Source: Alviniconcha marisindica (taxonomy: Eukaryota > Mollusca > Gastropoda > Provannidae). From it: a stretch of DNA of 64,000 nt. The first letter of the stretch is position 1, and every line of letters begins with the position of its first letter. This document shows positions 1 to 11,395 of the stretch, one piece after another. The stretch is from the NCBI GenBank assembly GCA_018857735.1, contig JABMCL010000958.1, forward strand, positions 831,001-895,000. The letters run 5' to 3'. The notes under the pieces were generated by a model, which did not search any database, was not told where the DNA came from, and saw only the letters and a list, made by a program, of their open reading frames with translations. The translations under genes were made by a program, and so were the position numbers.

Positions 1-252
1 TACAAGACAGAGCTAGATAACATAGAGCTAGATAAGTGTGCTGTTATTTCCTGCAGGTTGTGCTGAAGGTGATAGAGCACTGCGACATTACAAGACAGAG
101 CTAGATAACATAGAGCTAGATAAAGAGTGCTGTGTGCTTTCCTGCAGGTTGTGCTGAAGGTGATAGAGCACTGCGACATTACAGGACAGAGCTAGATAAG
201 AGTGCTGTGTGCTTTCCTGCAGGTTGTGCAGAAGGTGATAGAGCACTGTGAC
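1..252 (+). repeat. Tandem duplication of intron end, 3' splice site and first 30 exon bases
   Basis: Three copies of the segment reading TTTCCTGCAG followed by 30 exon-like bases sit with their AG at 55-56, 146-147 and 221-222, spaced 91 and 75 bases. The first two copies encode VVLKVIEHCD and then fall back into intron sequence containing GAGCTAGATAA; the third has Gln in place of the Leu and continues as the real exon. The window opens inside the array, so more copies may lie upstream. Confidence 0.9.
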
Positions 253-416
253 CTGGGCAGCCTGGTGCCCATCGCCTACACAGCCAGTCAGTTCATGGAG
301 GAAGTGACGCTGTCCTCGGTGGTCAAGGAGAGCAGTCACAACTACACCAGCGGACACTCGGTGGAGAAGGTTCAGCTGCCCGGCGCCTCCTTCCTCACCA
401 TCAGCTTTGACAGCAG
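223..416 (+). CDS. ZZEF1: ZZEF1-like exon (first in window)
   Basis: The exon follows a TTTCCTGCAG acceptor and begins in phase 0 with GTT GTG CAG (VVQKVIEHCDLGSL). It ends at AGCAG before GTGAGG, leaving two bases that complete an Arg codon with the next exon. It carries the start of the CUB-like module. Two earlier copies of the acceptor and exon start lie at 46-86 and 137-177; only this one runs on into the long open frame. Confidence 0.82.
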
Positions 417-3133
417 GTGAGGAACTCTCTACGTGAGCCTGGAGCTCATCCAGATGACCTGAGGCTGCAGGCATCGCCTGTGCTTACCCTCTTGCCTGTG
501 AACATTTAATGACACAGGCAGGTTTTGGTAGCAAGCAGGACCTGATCCTTTAAAAAGAGTTTCTTTTAAGGAGACTATAGACCAGTATTAGGATTTAATA
601 TATATACATTCTTCAGAAGCCATGAAATTCAAATTCAGATTCAAATTCAAAAACTTTAATCATCCCACCAGGGGCAATTTTGTTGTGGTCATGGCAGGCT
701 TGTAAAAAACACACCCCAAAAACCCATAAAGTTAAGAGAACAGTACAACAAACACAACACCACCAACAAAAGAGTCTTACTTTAACCATAGTATAGTTAT
801 AACTATAGAACAATTGTGACTGCATCGTAAAATAGTAATGAAGTTAAGATAATGATATGGATAATGTTTAAATAATAATTAAAATGTGGGATAATTATAA
901 TATTAATAATGGTGCTCTTCTACGGTGCCTGCTTTATGGCCCTAGACATTTATAACAAAAAACAACATCCATGTGGGCTTCATGTGCGTATATAGATATA
1001 TTGTTCAAAACACAAGTGCTCGCTTGTGCTTTCCCACACACACAGAGGCATGCATGCATGCGCATGCATGCACGTACACACACATGCACGCATGCATGCA
1101 TGCACGCATGCAGTGCATACCTGCATGCGCACGCACACATGCACACACACACGCCACAGTGACAGATGGTTGGGGGGTGGGAGATGAGCTAAAAGAACAA
1201 GTGATTAGAGAAAGAAGGGCAAGTGTGAGAGAATTTCAACAGTTGAGTTGTGAGGAATGTAAGAAGAGGTAGGTTTTGATATTGTTTTTCAAAGAAGAAG
1301 GAGTTGTATGTATGCAGTCCAGGCTTGGGGTCCTGAGCAAGAGAAACTGTGAATATTAATGTGAAACACATGTAACTTTTTTTTATCTGTCTGTATTTTT
1401 ATGGTTGAAGGTTTGGAATTGTTGGACTTTTGTTTGATGTGGTAGAAATGAATAAGAATGATGCAGGCCGAAGCTGAAAAGCAAGCTGTGTGTGTTCACT
1501 GCCTGGTGGTTAAGAGCATTTTAAAAGCAGTTAATGTTTTTGGTTAACTTTACTTTTGTATTCTTTTTTGCAACAGATGCTCCACAGCAGTGGACTCAGA
1601 CATCCTGCAGTTCTCCACGTCAGAGGACTTCACCAAAGACATGCACGCTTTCAGCGGTGCCAAGCCTCGCTGGAACAACTTCCAGGTGCCAGGTGAGATC
1701 ACAGCACTTTGATTACTCTCTTTTGTCTTTTTATCTGTGGCATGAAACCGAACGTACGAGGTACGCCATCTGCCACCACCTTCTACCTGTGCGGTTTTCT
1801 AAATTGCAAATAGAGTGGAACCTAATGAGCGAGGTCATGACATGTCAAGTGATTGAAAGTGAGGTAGGGGTGTGCAAAAATGGTTAGAGTGGGTCAAAAT
1901 CCTATTGTTTGCAATGTTGTGTACAATTAAGCCTTGCTGCCAGTCTCAGATTAATGTGATGACCTCACCTCAGGGATATTTCTTGGCAGCAGTCACCTCT
2001 AAAAGTTGATATTAATCTTAAACAGTATTCTTTGGTGAAGAGTTTGTTTACATGAAAATGTGGAGAATGTTCCTAAAGTGGTTTTAGACCAGGGTTGTTT
2101 TTGTGAGTAGCCGTTCATAGCGGGTTAGTTTTCATGGAAATGTGAAGAGTTGGGTTTGTGGCTCTTATCAAAAACTTACTGACAAACATGGGAGTCTTTT
2201 GAGACATATATTGCACCAACTTATGTTTTATTTAGCAGTTTGCCATTGAAAAGGAATATTTCAATGGATGGCTCAAAAACATGTTCTCTATCAAGGTGTT
2301 TGTTTTATGTCTTTATCAGTTTTGTGTAAATAAGACAAGAAATTTACATTTTATGACATCTGCGTGCTCATTTCCAGCTGTTTGCCTGCATCCTGGTTTT
2401 CTTTCAGAGACCTGATAATAATTAAAGTATCGATAATGTGCAAAATCTTGTTCATGGTCACTATTATAAGTACATATGCGCACACAAACACACACAGGCA
2501 TGTGCACATATATGAGCATACTGACTATGCGACACTTAATTTACACGCAACTTAAAACAGGCAGCAAACAGCAGCACAGTGGACTGAACTTTACCTTTCT
2601 TTCTTTGGTGTGAAAGTGAGCTAATGTTAGATGTTGTCTGCAGGGGACACCATCTACTACAAGTTCATCATGGAGGGGGACAGTTTCTCTGTGTCCTACT
2701 GGGGCTACAAGTTCACTGTGGTTGCCGGCATCAGCGACAGCTTTGAGACGGGCCACACCATTCTGGAGTCCATCCTTGCCTCTCCCATGGCACTGTGAGT
2801 CCTGATAAGATAAACTTTGGAGCATTTTTTAGCATTAACAAAACAAAAACAAGAAAGAAGGTTTCCAGTAGTTTATGTAAATCCTTTGCAGAGGTTTTGT
2901 GCATCTTAGTGGAATGTCTGTAGATGTTGAATACAACCTTATTATAGCAGTGCAGAGACATTTTCTGTGGAGCTTGTGATTTACATAAAACATTCAGTAA
3001 ATTTTACGATATGAAACATTCCACAGTGGAATAAAATATGGAGCTGAAAAACTGCTCAAATACAGAAAACAGTATTTAACACGTACACCAACACACACGC
3101 TCACCCATCCACCCACCCACACACACACAAGCA

Positions 3134-3186
<53 letters not shown>

Positions 3187-3193
3187 GCACACA

Positions 3194-3225
<32 letters not shown>

Positions 3226-6200
3226 TGCACGCACACACACATATACAACACAACACAACACCTACATGCACATTTGCTTCCTGGCTCACCAGTCACTTAA
3301 AACATTTGATGCAGACTTGCGTTTTATTCTGCTCGGCCAGGTCCCTACCACTCAGCGATATCTGGAGAAGCCTGGCCTGCGTGGCGTGTAAGCAGACGGC
3401 CACCCAGCGCCTCAAGGCCATCCAGCTTCTGCTGCGCATCATCACCACGCAGAAGGAGTGCCTGCCCAGGAGCAAGTCGGCAGCCTCCTCCGACACCACC
3501 CTGCATCCGCTCAGCCTGCCGCCCCCACTGGACCCCAGCCCTCCGCCGCGACCCGCCATCGACCTCAGTCTGCTGCGACCCCTCTGGAACCTGTACAGCA
3601 AGGTCACGGCCAAGGACGATGAGTCCAGCTCCATGCAGCAGCCGATGGTGCGGGCGCTGACTGAGCTCTTCCTGCAGGCCGAGAACTTGGCTCTGGTCAG
3701 TGACTGGGGGTTGGGTTTTGAGAGTGTGTGTGCGTGTGCATGCGTGACTGAGTGTGTGCGCGTTTGAATGTTGTGTGTTTGTACTTGTGCGTGTCACGTG
3801 TGAGTGTGTGCATAAATTATGTATGTGTGTGTTCTGTGTGAGTGGGTGCATGTGTGTGTGTGTGCATGTGCGTGCATGCATGTGTGCATGTGTGTGTGTG
3901 TGCATGTGTTTACTGTATGTGTGTGTGGACTCTTCGTGTAAGCTGAGAACTTGGCACTGTCAATCACAGATTGGGGGAGAGGGAATACTTATAACTAACG
4001 AGTATGTGTTGTTCAGTTTGTTGCTTTAAAAAAGAAAAGAAAAGTGAAAGTGATAATTTTACATGAAAAACACATGTATACATGCGCACCTATTCACATG
4101 TGCACCTATACGCACATTTGTTTAATGTCAAATGATCACTGTCAGGTTCATCTTTTTCCTGTGTTATGTGCACATTACACATGTGTATCTCACAAAATAC
4201 TGTACACAAACAAGATCCCTTCACTTTGATAAAATGGATCAACTTCGCTCGTGCTTGCCCATCTGAAACATGTTATACTTTGTCATTATTTCTGTTTTAA
4301 AAGAAACAGCAATTGGTAATGATGGGACTGTATGGACAGATTGTTTTAAGTAAACCTGTTTTAGAGGATTAGTGTGGGGGTGGGAGGTGTTGCCTAATAA
4401 ATCTGATTTTGTAAATGTAACACAAAAAGGAGAAAACTAATGGCATGTCTTTCCCCTCAGGATTGGGACATGGTTGACGAGTACCTGGCTGCCATGGCAA
4501 ACATACAGGATATCAAGGGCAGTGTCATGCAGGTAAGATACTGTGAACTCACAACTACACTGCAGCATTCAGTATCCTGTGAACGTAAGCAAGCATTCTG
4601 TGGGCATGGATGTGCAGTTTGTGTGTTTATGCAGCTGATTGTCGCTCTTTGCGATGCCTCATCCTGACGTGACTCTCACTGCTGCATTTACAGCTCTGAT
4701 CTGGGTCGGGCTGAAATCAGACATTTGACATCATGGTCACTTTATACAGTCAGACAAGTCTGATCCCGAGTTTTCAGACTTCCAGAATGACATCAGGTGA
4801 CATGCAGTGGAAAGCAAGCCATGCTCATCCTCCAGAGCAGAGATGAGTGTGGCTCACGTGCATCCTGGGAATGCCTGTTGTAAACGCAGTTTCCTGTGCC
4901 CAGCTCAGGAAGTTTCTCTAGTGTAAATGGCCCTGTATTTTCACGTGGAAGAACCCCGCACGACAGACCTCTCCTCTTTGAAGATGGCACTTCTTTTCTG
5001 TAAGCTGATCTGATCAGGTTTTCATGCAGGTGAATCCTGCAGCAAAGTCCATCCATGTTTTCCTGCATGTTTTACTGCATATCTGTGAACTCTTCTGTTT
5101 ACATTTGTGGTTAGATGAACTTGTCGACATAGACCACCCCTGTTTTACTACAGCATGTCTGTGGACACTTTTGTTCATAGTTTATTGTCCAGATGAACTC
5201 ATTGGCTAAGATCACCCCTGTTTTACCAGTGCTTGTCTGTGAACTCTTCTGTTCATATTTCTGTTTAGATGAACTCATCAGCATAGGCCGCCCCTCTTTT
5301 ACTATTGCATGTCTGTGGACACTTCTGTTCATAATTCTGTGCAGATGAACTCATTGGCTAAGACCACCCCTGCTTTACTGCTGCATATCTGTGAACACTT
5401 CTGTTCATAATTCTGTGCAGATGAACTCATTGGCTAAGACCACCCCTGCTTTACTGCTGCATATCTGTGAACACTTCTGTTCATAATTCTGTGCAGATGA
5501 ACTCATTGGCTAAGACCACCCCTGCTTTACTGATGCATATCTGTGAACACTTCTGTTCATAATTCTGTGCAGATGAACTCATTGGCTAAGACCACCTCTG
5601 CTTTACTGATGCATATCTGTGAACACTTCTGTTTATAATTCTGTCCAGATGGACTCATTGGCTAAGACCACCCCTGCTTTACTGCTGCATATCTGTGAAC
5701 ACTTCTGTTGGTATTTCTGTTTAGATGAACTCATCAACCATTACACCTCCCTTTGGGCCACCATTTCTTGATGTGTGGGGTTGTCTTTCCCTAGGGGTTC
5801 CTCAGTACTTGTGTATAGCTGAGTGGATGAAGTGACTCACCGATGTCTGACGAAGATGACTGTGACTAAAATGAAATTGTATAGGTTTTTATTTTATACC
5901 CATCAGTATTCAGTGTAACTTTGTTGTCTCCATGTGTTTGTAATTATGCACTTATGAGTCCTCAAAGTAACGATGACGATAATTGTTCTTTTTTCTGTTC
6001 ATTAGCATGGCCCTGTCAGCATAAACTTGCATAGTTTGAGTGTGTGGTCCCATCTTGATCTTGCAGTTTGCTTTTTTTCTTCTTTCTGTCTTTTTTCTCC
6101 CCAGTTTGTCTTTACTCTTTCTGGACTACAGTTTTCAGAACTGGTTTTGTCTCTTGGGCTCAGCAGTCTTTAGTTCAGTCAAAGCTGTCACATGGAAGCA

Positions 6201-6498
6201 CCTTGAGGTCAAAGGGGAGAAAGTGTTTTGGGAGGGATGGCGTGGTGGAAGCCAGAGAAGGGTGTGATGCTTGAAGGGATTGGCGCTAATGCTTCTCTTC
6301 TGTTTCCAGGGCCTGACCAACGTGGCCATTGTGAGTGCTGTGATTGGACAGACAAACTTTGCCACTGATGTGACGGAGAAAGCTGGCATTAAAGTGTCTC
6401 AGATTGCGTCGCAGGCCTCGCTAACCCAGACCTCTGACGCCCAGTCCCCTGCCTCCAGCAGTGTGGACAAACGAGAGGGTTCCACAGAAATATTATAA
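223..6498 (+). CDS. ZZEF1: ZZEF1-like protein, C-terminal six coding exons (5' part outside window)
   Basis: Six exons, 223-416, 1577-1692, 2644-2794, 3341-3695, 4461-4532 and 6310-6498, join in one open frame of 358 codons plus a TAA stop, all with GT..AG introns. The first 150 or so residues look like a CUB-like beta-sandwich module: an ESSHNY start, a PGASFLTISFDSRCST core, then a D-x-L segment and a YKFTVVAG end, the pattern I associate with ZZEF1 and, less closely, HECTD4. HECTD4 is disfavoured because this protein ends without a HECT domain. A helical stretch with a proline-rich insert (PLSLPPPLDPSPPPRP) follows, then a Ser/Gln-rich tail. ZZEF1 is a very large protein with EF-hand, DOC/APC10-like and ZZ zinc-finger domains; those would lie upstream of this window. 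The gene symbol rests on remembered family resemblance; the exon structure itself is well supported. Confidence 0.72.
417..1576 (+). other. ZZEF1-like intron with CA/GCATGC tract
   Basis: AT-rich intron. At about 1037-1155 it carries an alternating purine-pyrimidine tract of CA and GCATGC units, a Z-DNA-prone composition. The remainder shows no coding signal. Confidence 0.7.
1577..1692 (+). CDS. ZZEF1: ZZEF1-like exon 2 of window
   Basis: A T-rich tract ending in CAACAG precedes the exon, and GTGAGA follows it. It encodes CSTAVDSDILQF and KDMHAFSGAKPRW and continues the CUB-like domain from FDSR across the junction. It leaves one base, completed as Gly by the next exon. Confidence 0.82.
1693..2643 (+). 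other. ZZEF1-like intron, no internal feature seen
   Basis: The intron is AT-rich without long repeats or coding signal; a short CA-rich patch lies near 2480-2510. Confidence 0.7.
2644..2794 (+). CDS. ZZEF1: ZZEF1-like exon 3 of window
   Basis: Acceptor GTCTGCAG, donor GTGAGT. It encodes DTIYYKFIMEGD, SYWGYKFTVVAG and a stretch ending in ILESILASPMAL, which closes the CUB-like module and enters a helical region. It ends in phase 2; the Leu codon is completed by the first base of the next exon. Confidence 0.82.
3090..3245 (+). repeat. (CA)n and (GCAC)n microsatellite in ZZEF1-like intron
   Basis: A CA run of about 50 bases at 3139-3184 is followed by GCAC units to 3232. The Cys/Val-rich open frames seen here are artefacts of a two-base period. 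Confidence 0.95.
3341..3695 (+). CDS. ZZEF1: ZZEF1-like exon 4 of window
   Basis: Acceptor CTCGGCCAG, donor GTCAGT. This is the longest exon seen here, 118 full codons. It starts SLPLSDIWRSLACVACKQ, continues with an amphipathic helix (LKAIQLLLRIITTQKE), has a proline-rich linker, and ends in a Leu/Glu-rich helix ELFLQAENLAL. GC content and third-position GC are clearly higher than in the flanking introns. Confidence 0.85.
3722..3925 (+). repeat. Imperfect (TG)n region in ZZEF1-like intron
   Basis: TG-rich sequence with TGCATG interruptions beginning 27 bases after the donor of the 355-base exon. UG-rich stretches next to a 5' splice site can bind CELF or TDP-43-type proteins in other animals; any role here is inference. 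Confidence 0.85.
4461..4532 (+). CDS. ZZEF1: ZZEF1-like exon 5 of window
   Basis: A 72-base exon in phase 0 at both ends, between CCCCTCAG and GTAAGA. It encodes DWDMVDEYLAAMANIQDIKG and SVMQ. It is short but in frame with its neighbours and flanked by strong splice signals. Confidence 0.78.
5030..5755 (+). repeat. 76-bp tandem repeat in ZZEF1-like last intron
   Basis: Phase marker ATGAACTCAT recurs at 5115, 5193, 5269, 5345, 5421, 5497, 5573 (5649 with one change) and 5725, a period of 76 bases (78 at the first step). The outer copies are diverged and the central ones nearly identical, as expected for unequal exchange. About nine copies. Confidence 0.93.
6310..6498 (+). CDS. ZZEF1: ZZEF1-like terminal coding exon
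   Basis: Acceptor TGTTTCCAG. It encodes GLTNVAIVSAVIGQTNFATD, then a Ser/Gln-rich tail ending in REGSTEIL and a TAA. Without a following exon in frame this is taken as the natural C-terminus. The 3' UTR probably enters the 21-bp minisatellite starting 300 bases downstream. Confidence 0.8.
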   Translation, partial: GLTNVAIVSAVIGQTNFATDVTEKAGIKVSQIASQASLTQTSDAQSPASSSVDKREGSTEIL

Positions 6499-6811
6499 CA
6501 CCAGGACAAATTGATCTTTTCCTTCTTCTTTCTTTCCTTTAAAAAAAATATTGTTTTAGAAAGCAACTGCCAACAAGGCGAAGAAAGCTTGCAGGAAGAT
6601 CTAGAATTCCTGTTCCTCAAATCCAGTGGATTTTGTCACTCCTGTTACAGTCCCCTACCCTGCAATATTGTGGGCAACCGAGGATGTTTTACAGATGTAG
6701 AAGCTGGATGCACTGAAGTTTTCAAGAAAAACTGATTACCACAGAAATGGCAGAAAAAGCCAGAGTCGGCATCTCCTAATTCCAGCCTCGGCCCTCTCTG
6801 TGCCGTCCGGC
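6499..6811 (+). other. Probable start of ZZEF1-like 3' UTR
   Basis: Non-coding sequence between the stop and the minisatellite. No AATAAA is seen here; candidate AATAAA hexamers lie beyond the minisatellite at 8050-8055 and 9168-9173, so a 3' UTR running through the minisatellite is possible but unproven. Confidence 0.4.
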
Positions 6812-8030
6812 CCCTCTCTAACCCAGCCCCTCTCTAACCCAGCCCCGATCCTTTCTAACCAGCCCCAGACCTCTCTAACCCAGCCCCTCTCTCACCCCAC
6901 CCCACCCCTCTCTCACCCAACCCCACACCTCTCTCACCCAGCCCCACCCCTCTCTCATCTAGCCCCACCCCTCTCTCACCCAGCCCCACCCCTCTCTCAC
7001 CCAGCCCTGTCCCTCTCTCACCCAGCCCTGTCCCTCTCTCACCTAGCCCCACCCCTCTCTCACCCAGCCCTGCCCCTCTCTCACCTAGCCCCACCCCTCT
7101 CTCACCCAGCCCCACTCCTCTCTCACTCCTCTCACCCAGTCCCACCCCTCTCTCACCCAGCCCCACCCCTCTCTCACCCAACCCCAGCCCTCTCTCACCC
7201 AGTCCCAGCCCTCTCTCACCCAGCCCCAGCCCTCTCTCACCCAGCCCCACCCCTCTCTCACCCAGCCCCACCCCTCTCTCACCCAGTCCCACCCCTCTCT
7301 CACCCAGCCCCAGCCCTCTCTCACCCAGCTCTACCCCTGTCTCACCCAGCCCCACCCTCTCTCACCCAGCCCGCCCTCTCTCACCCAGCCCCACCCCTTC
7401 TCACCCAGCCCACCCCTCTCTACCCAGCCCCACCCTCTCTCCCCACCCCTCTCTCACCAGCCCACCCCTCTCTAAGCCCGCCCCCCACCCACCAGCCCCA
7501 CCTCTCTCACCCTCTCTACAGCCCCCTCACCCAGCCCCACCCCTCTCTCACCCAGCCCTGCCCCTCTCTCACCTAGCCCCACCCCTCTCTCACCCAGCCC
7601 CACCCTCTCTCACCCTACCACCCACCCCTCTCTCACCCAGCCCCAGCCCCTCTCTCACCCAGCCCGCCCTCTCTCACCCAGCCCCACCCCTCTCTCACCC
7701 AGCCCCAGCCCTCTCTCACCCAGCCCCACCCCTCTCTCACCCAGCCCCACCCCTTCTCACCCAGCCCCACCCTCTCACCCAGCCCTCCCCTCTCTCACCC
7801 AGCCCGCCCTCTCTCACCAGCCCCACCCCTCTCTCACCCAGCCCTGCCCCTCTCTCACCCAGCCCCACCCCTCTCTCACCCAGCCCCCCTCTCTCACCAA
7901 TCTCACCCAGCCACCCCTCTCTCACCCAGCCCCACCCCTCTCTCACCCAGTCCCACCCCTCTCTCACCCAGCCCCAGCCCTCTCTCACCCAGTTCTACCC
8001 CTCTCTCACCCAGCCCCACCCCTTCCACAA
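6812..8030 (+). repeat. 21-bp C-rich minisatellite (CCCCACCCCTCTCTCACCCAG)
   Basis: About 55-60 imperfect copies of a 21-base unit made almost wholly of C, T and A. Because 21 is a multiple of three, both strands give long open frames (Ser-His-Pro-Ala-Pro heptads on plus, Gly-Glu-Arg-Gly heptads on minus). Copies become more irregular, with small deletions, between 7360 and 7900. The pyrimidine/purine strand asymmetry makes triplex formation plausible. Confidence 0.95.
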
Positions 8031-9409
8031 CGTTGCTGCAGAGATGGCAAATAAAAGGAGCATGGACAAGGAAGAAGAAATGAAAAATTCAGCTTTATGA
8101 AGGGCCCATGGAGATGGTATTACACCCAGACGATTGGAGCTTTGGCATGAACAACAGACAAATTGCACCACAACAATGCTGGAACAACCAGACAAGCTTA
8201 TCATCAAAGCAGGAAAAAGAAAACCCAGACTGGCCGACATGTTTTGATAACTCTCGGATGACACTTGTTTTGTTTGTTTTGCACTGGATGTTCGAAAGAT
8301 CAAGACAGAGCGATGGGGTTTGTTTTGTCGTTGTACTGGGATTAAGTGCATGCTGTGTTTCTGCTGTACTGGGAGTTAGCGTGTGTTCATTGTATGTGCT
8401 GCTGAACAAATTGTGTGACAGTCAAGTTAGTGATTCTTGTGTTTTCTGATTGTGCCAGACCTGGACTGAATTCCATGCTGATTCCATTACCATTGATGCA
8501 GTTGTGATTTTGGCTCTGAAAGGTAAACTGGAGGGTCCACAAAACAGAAGTCTGGCCCAGTGTTTTCCAGTGAAAATTGTGACTTTGATAGCGTTGTTGG
8601 TGATGTGTTTATTTGGGTAACAGTGTCGGTGACCTTGGTGTTTATTTGTGTAATCTTGTTGGTGGCTGTGGAACTGTGCAGCTGACACAGTCGATGACTT
8701 GTGATAATTCTGCTTGCTTTTTTGAGTGTTTCATTTTGTGTATGTGAACACACAACCTTTGGCCTTTAGCTGAAAGTATTTTAGTGGCCTTTTCGTTGTG
8801 TACCATATGTGTGTGTGCATGTACTTCGACAGCCATGGTGGAATATGTTTATTGGGGGGGATGTGATGCATTTGGATGGTACTACTACTTTCATGTTTTA
8901 TTTTTTCGCTCAGTCCATCATATTGAGGCCCAACGGTTCAGTTTATTTTTAGAAGGTATCGCAGTTGAAGGGATGGTGCTATGGATTAAGGGTTTGACCC
9001 CTCTTGGGCACAGTTTTCACTGTTTGTTTTTTCTTGGGGGTGGGGGGTGGCAGAGTCAAGAGGGACTTGGGTATCTCTGGTTTGCTTCACCATCTCTTTG
9101 GAAATTGTTCCTCTGTTCCGTCTTCATTTCAAACTTTTCGTTCATCTTATTTAGCAGCTTTGAGAAAAATAAAAGTACCTCTGAACATGGTTTACACAGA
9201 CTGTGCACTCAAAGCAGATATATGCACAGTTTTCCGAGGAAGGGAAGACTTTAGGGTGAAGGATTTATGGAGATCACAAGACAAAGTCAAACAGGAGGAC
9301 ACAACTATAAGCTAGGAAAGACTTGAAAAAGATGTCAGAATTCACTCTAGCCAGGAGTGATAAATGACTGGAATAATTTTGGTCCTAGAGCTCTGTTGGC
9401 TAGTTTTGA

Positions 9410-9790
9410 CCAGCAGCAAGGCATAGAGCTGGCGAGCAAAATGGACCTTGGTTTTGATTCCACTTTCACTTCTCTTCAGTTCAGTTCAGTGTTGCTTTAC
9501 ATCCACAGAAAACATAAGGACTAGTAGGGACAGGGAGCCCAGGACAGCCTCCTCGACTTTCACACAACTCCTGAGCTCAGACCGGTTTCCCTTCAGAAAC
9601 TTGTGGTTTACATACACAGTCTTTTGACTTGGCCTCTCACAATTAATGAAACCTTGAACTGACTTACCCCTCTGCCCTTATTAACACAGAAGCATTCTGG
9701 TGGTGACAGCGTAGGGTTGGGTGCGGTTTTCCCTTTTGGTCCCTTGGTCCTCCCCGGTGCCTCTTTGAGATGATTGAAAGGTCAGGGTTT
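9410..9790 (-). mobile_element. Degraded SINE-related block
   Basis: The stretch at 9495-9570 is a reverse-oriented copy of a module found elsewhere in the window (for example plus strand 59585-59672): GTTGCTTTAC-ATCCACAGA, AGTAGGGACAGG, then GGACAGCCTCCTCGACTTTC and CTGAGCTCAG. The adjoining 9680-9715 shares GCATTCTGGTGGTGACAGCG with 24700-24721. Confidence 0.6.
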
Positions 9791-10617
9791 CCAGCAGTCC
9801 TGTGTGTGGACGGAGAGTTCATGCTCGCTCAGTGGAGTTAATTAAATCTCTGAGTGAGGCCCCAACCAGCCTTGTGGCTCTGGGCACTAATACCGATTAT
9901 GTACTGCTATGGTGGTTATGATCTGCTGTACTAACAACATTTGGTAAGGCCTCATTCCAAAGCTTGGAACACTTTGGTGCTGTTAACTGACCTGTAATGA
10001 TTTGAAGAATGTACTTATCAGTTGAAACAATACTTTCCTTCTTCCAGCAGTCTTGTGTTCAAAAGGAGAGTAATGATGGCTCATGGTAATACTTGGGATT
10101 TCTAAAGCGGTTGCCTTCAGTATGACGGTAGTAAATACAAATCAAAATATTAATTTTGTTTTTGTTTTTTTCCCATGTCGCTCAAGATTCATGCGAATTA
10201 CATGTACTTGAAAATGTGTTTTCCGAAGAATGTTGCTTTGCTTTGTTGCAGTCCATGTGTGTGCAAAGCAGTGATACTGTGCATGGTCTTGCTCTGAGTT
10301 TGAAAAAGGCAGATGTGAAACAAAGAAAATCCATTGAAGTAAGGCAATTTAAGGCACATTCAAGCAAACAACTAGACACACCTTTGCCAAGCCATTGACA
10401 AAAGAGACCATTTGTCTGTAGGATAAACAAATCCTCTGTTTACTTCCAAGAAACAATTGCACATTGAGGTTGCAATGTGCTTTGTGTCACCTCTGTAAAA
10501 CAAAATCATTGTCACCAATGTGGCTGTGACAGCCTGTTAGGCAAAAATAAGAAGTATAAACTCACAGAATCACAAAGAGAATGTTATTGTGTTGTTTGAA
10601 GATGCTTAGACATCTTT

Positions 10618-11395
10618 GAGTGCTGCCTGATAGAGATAGAGAAACTGCCAAAACAAACATGGCCAAAGTGAGCACAAATCAGTGACTGCATCATGAAGTG
10701 TTACATAGTACGAATATTAGTGCCAGTAGCATGGTAGTAATCAAGGTTCAAGGTGCTGGTTTCATCTTTGTTAAGGGCATGGACATGTTTAAAGGGTCAG
10801 CCTGCTATAAACAGTGGGCTTGGAAATTTGAAACAAATTCTCTTCATGGTCGCATCACTGCTGGTTTTTCACAAACATCTGGAAATCAGACTATTGCTTG
10901 AATATGACACTTGGCCCAGACATGAAATTTACTCTCAGCTTTCTATCTGCTAAATCAGTGTGTTGATGAAAGTAAATTTTGTCTTATTTTAAGACTCAAA
11001 AGCTTTGAAGCAAGGACATTTTCAATGCAAATGGGTGGGGCTTATCTTGTGACGTGGATAGTGCTGTGCTTTCAGTTTCACACACATTGGTCACTTCAAC
11101 ATTCCAAGGCCAGCCGTTACTTTCAAACAGTTGCTGAACTGCATCTTTCTGTTCACGCTTTATGCCTCTCAGAGCCCTGCCCCTTTGCCCAAATTAAGAT
11201 TGACACGGGTGCGCATGCACAAACTTTGACAGCCTGAAGGTATACCTTTGGGAACCGAAGCTTTAAGGCTTTCCTGACAGAGACAGAGAAACCGCCAAAT
11301 CAAATAGGACCGAAGTGAGCGCAAATCAGTGACTGCAGCTTGAAGTGTTATGTAGTACAAATATTAGTGCCAGTAGCGTGGTAGTAATCAAGGTG
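10618..11395 (+). repeat. Pair of diverged direct repeats (about 138 bp each)
   Basis: 10618-10755 and 11262-11395 align along their length; both contain ATATTAGTGCCAGTAGC and GTAGTAATCAAGGT. The spacing is about 640 bases and the sequence between is unrelated. An old local duplication or two copies of one dispersed element. Confidence 0.75.

Noticed and set aside
223..6498. Assigning the first gene to HECTD4
   Set aside because: The protein ends soon after the CUB-like and helical regions without a HECT domain.
6800..7576. 258-codon open frame rich in Ser-His-Pro-Ala-Pro
   Set aside because: It is the translation of a 21-bp minisatellite; the opposite strand is open for the same reason.
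8108..8449. 113-codon frame after the minisatellite
   Set aside because: No family resemblance and weak codon preference; likely 3' UTR or intergenic.
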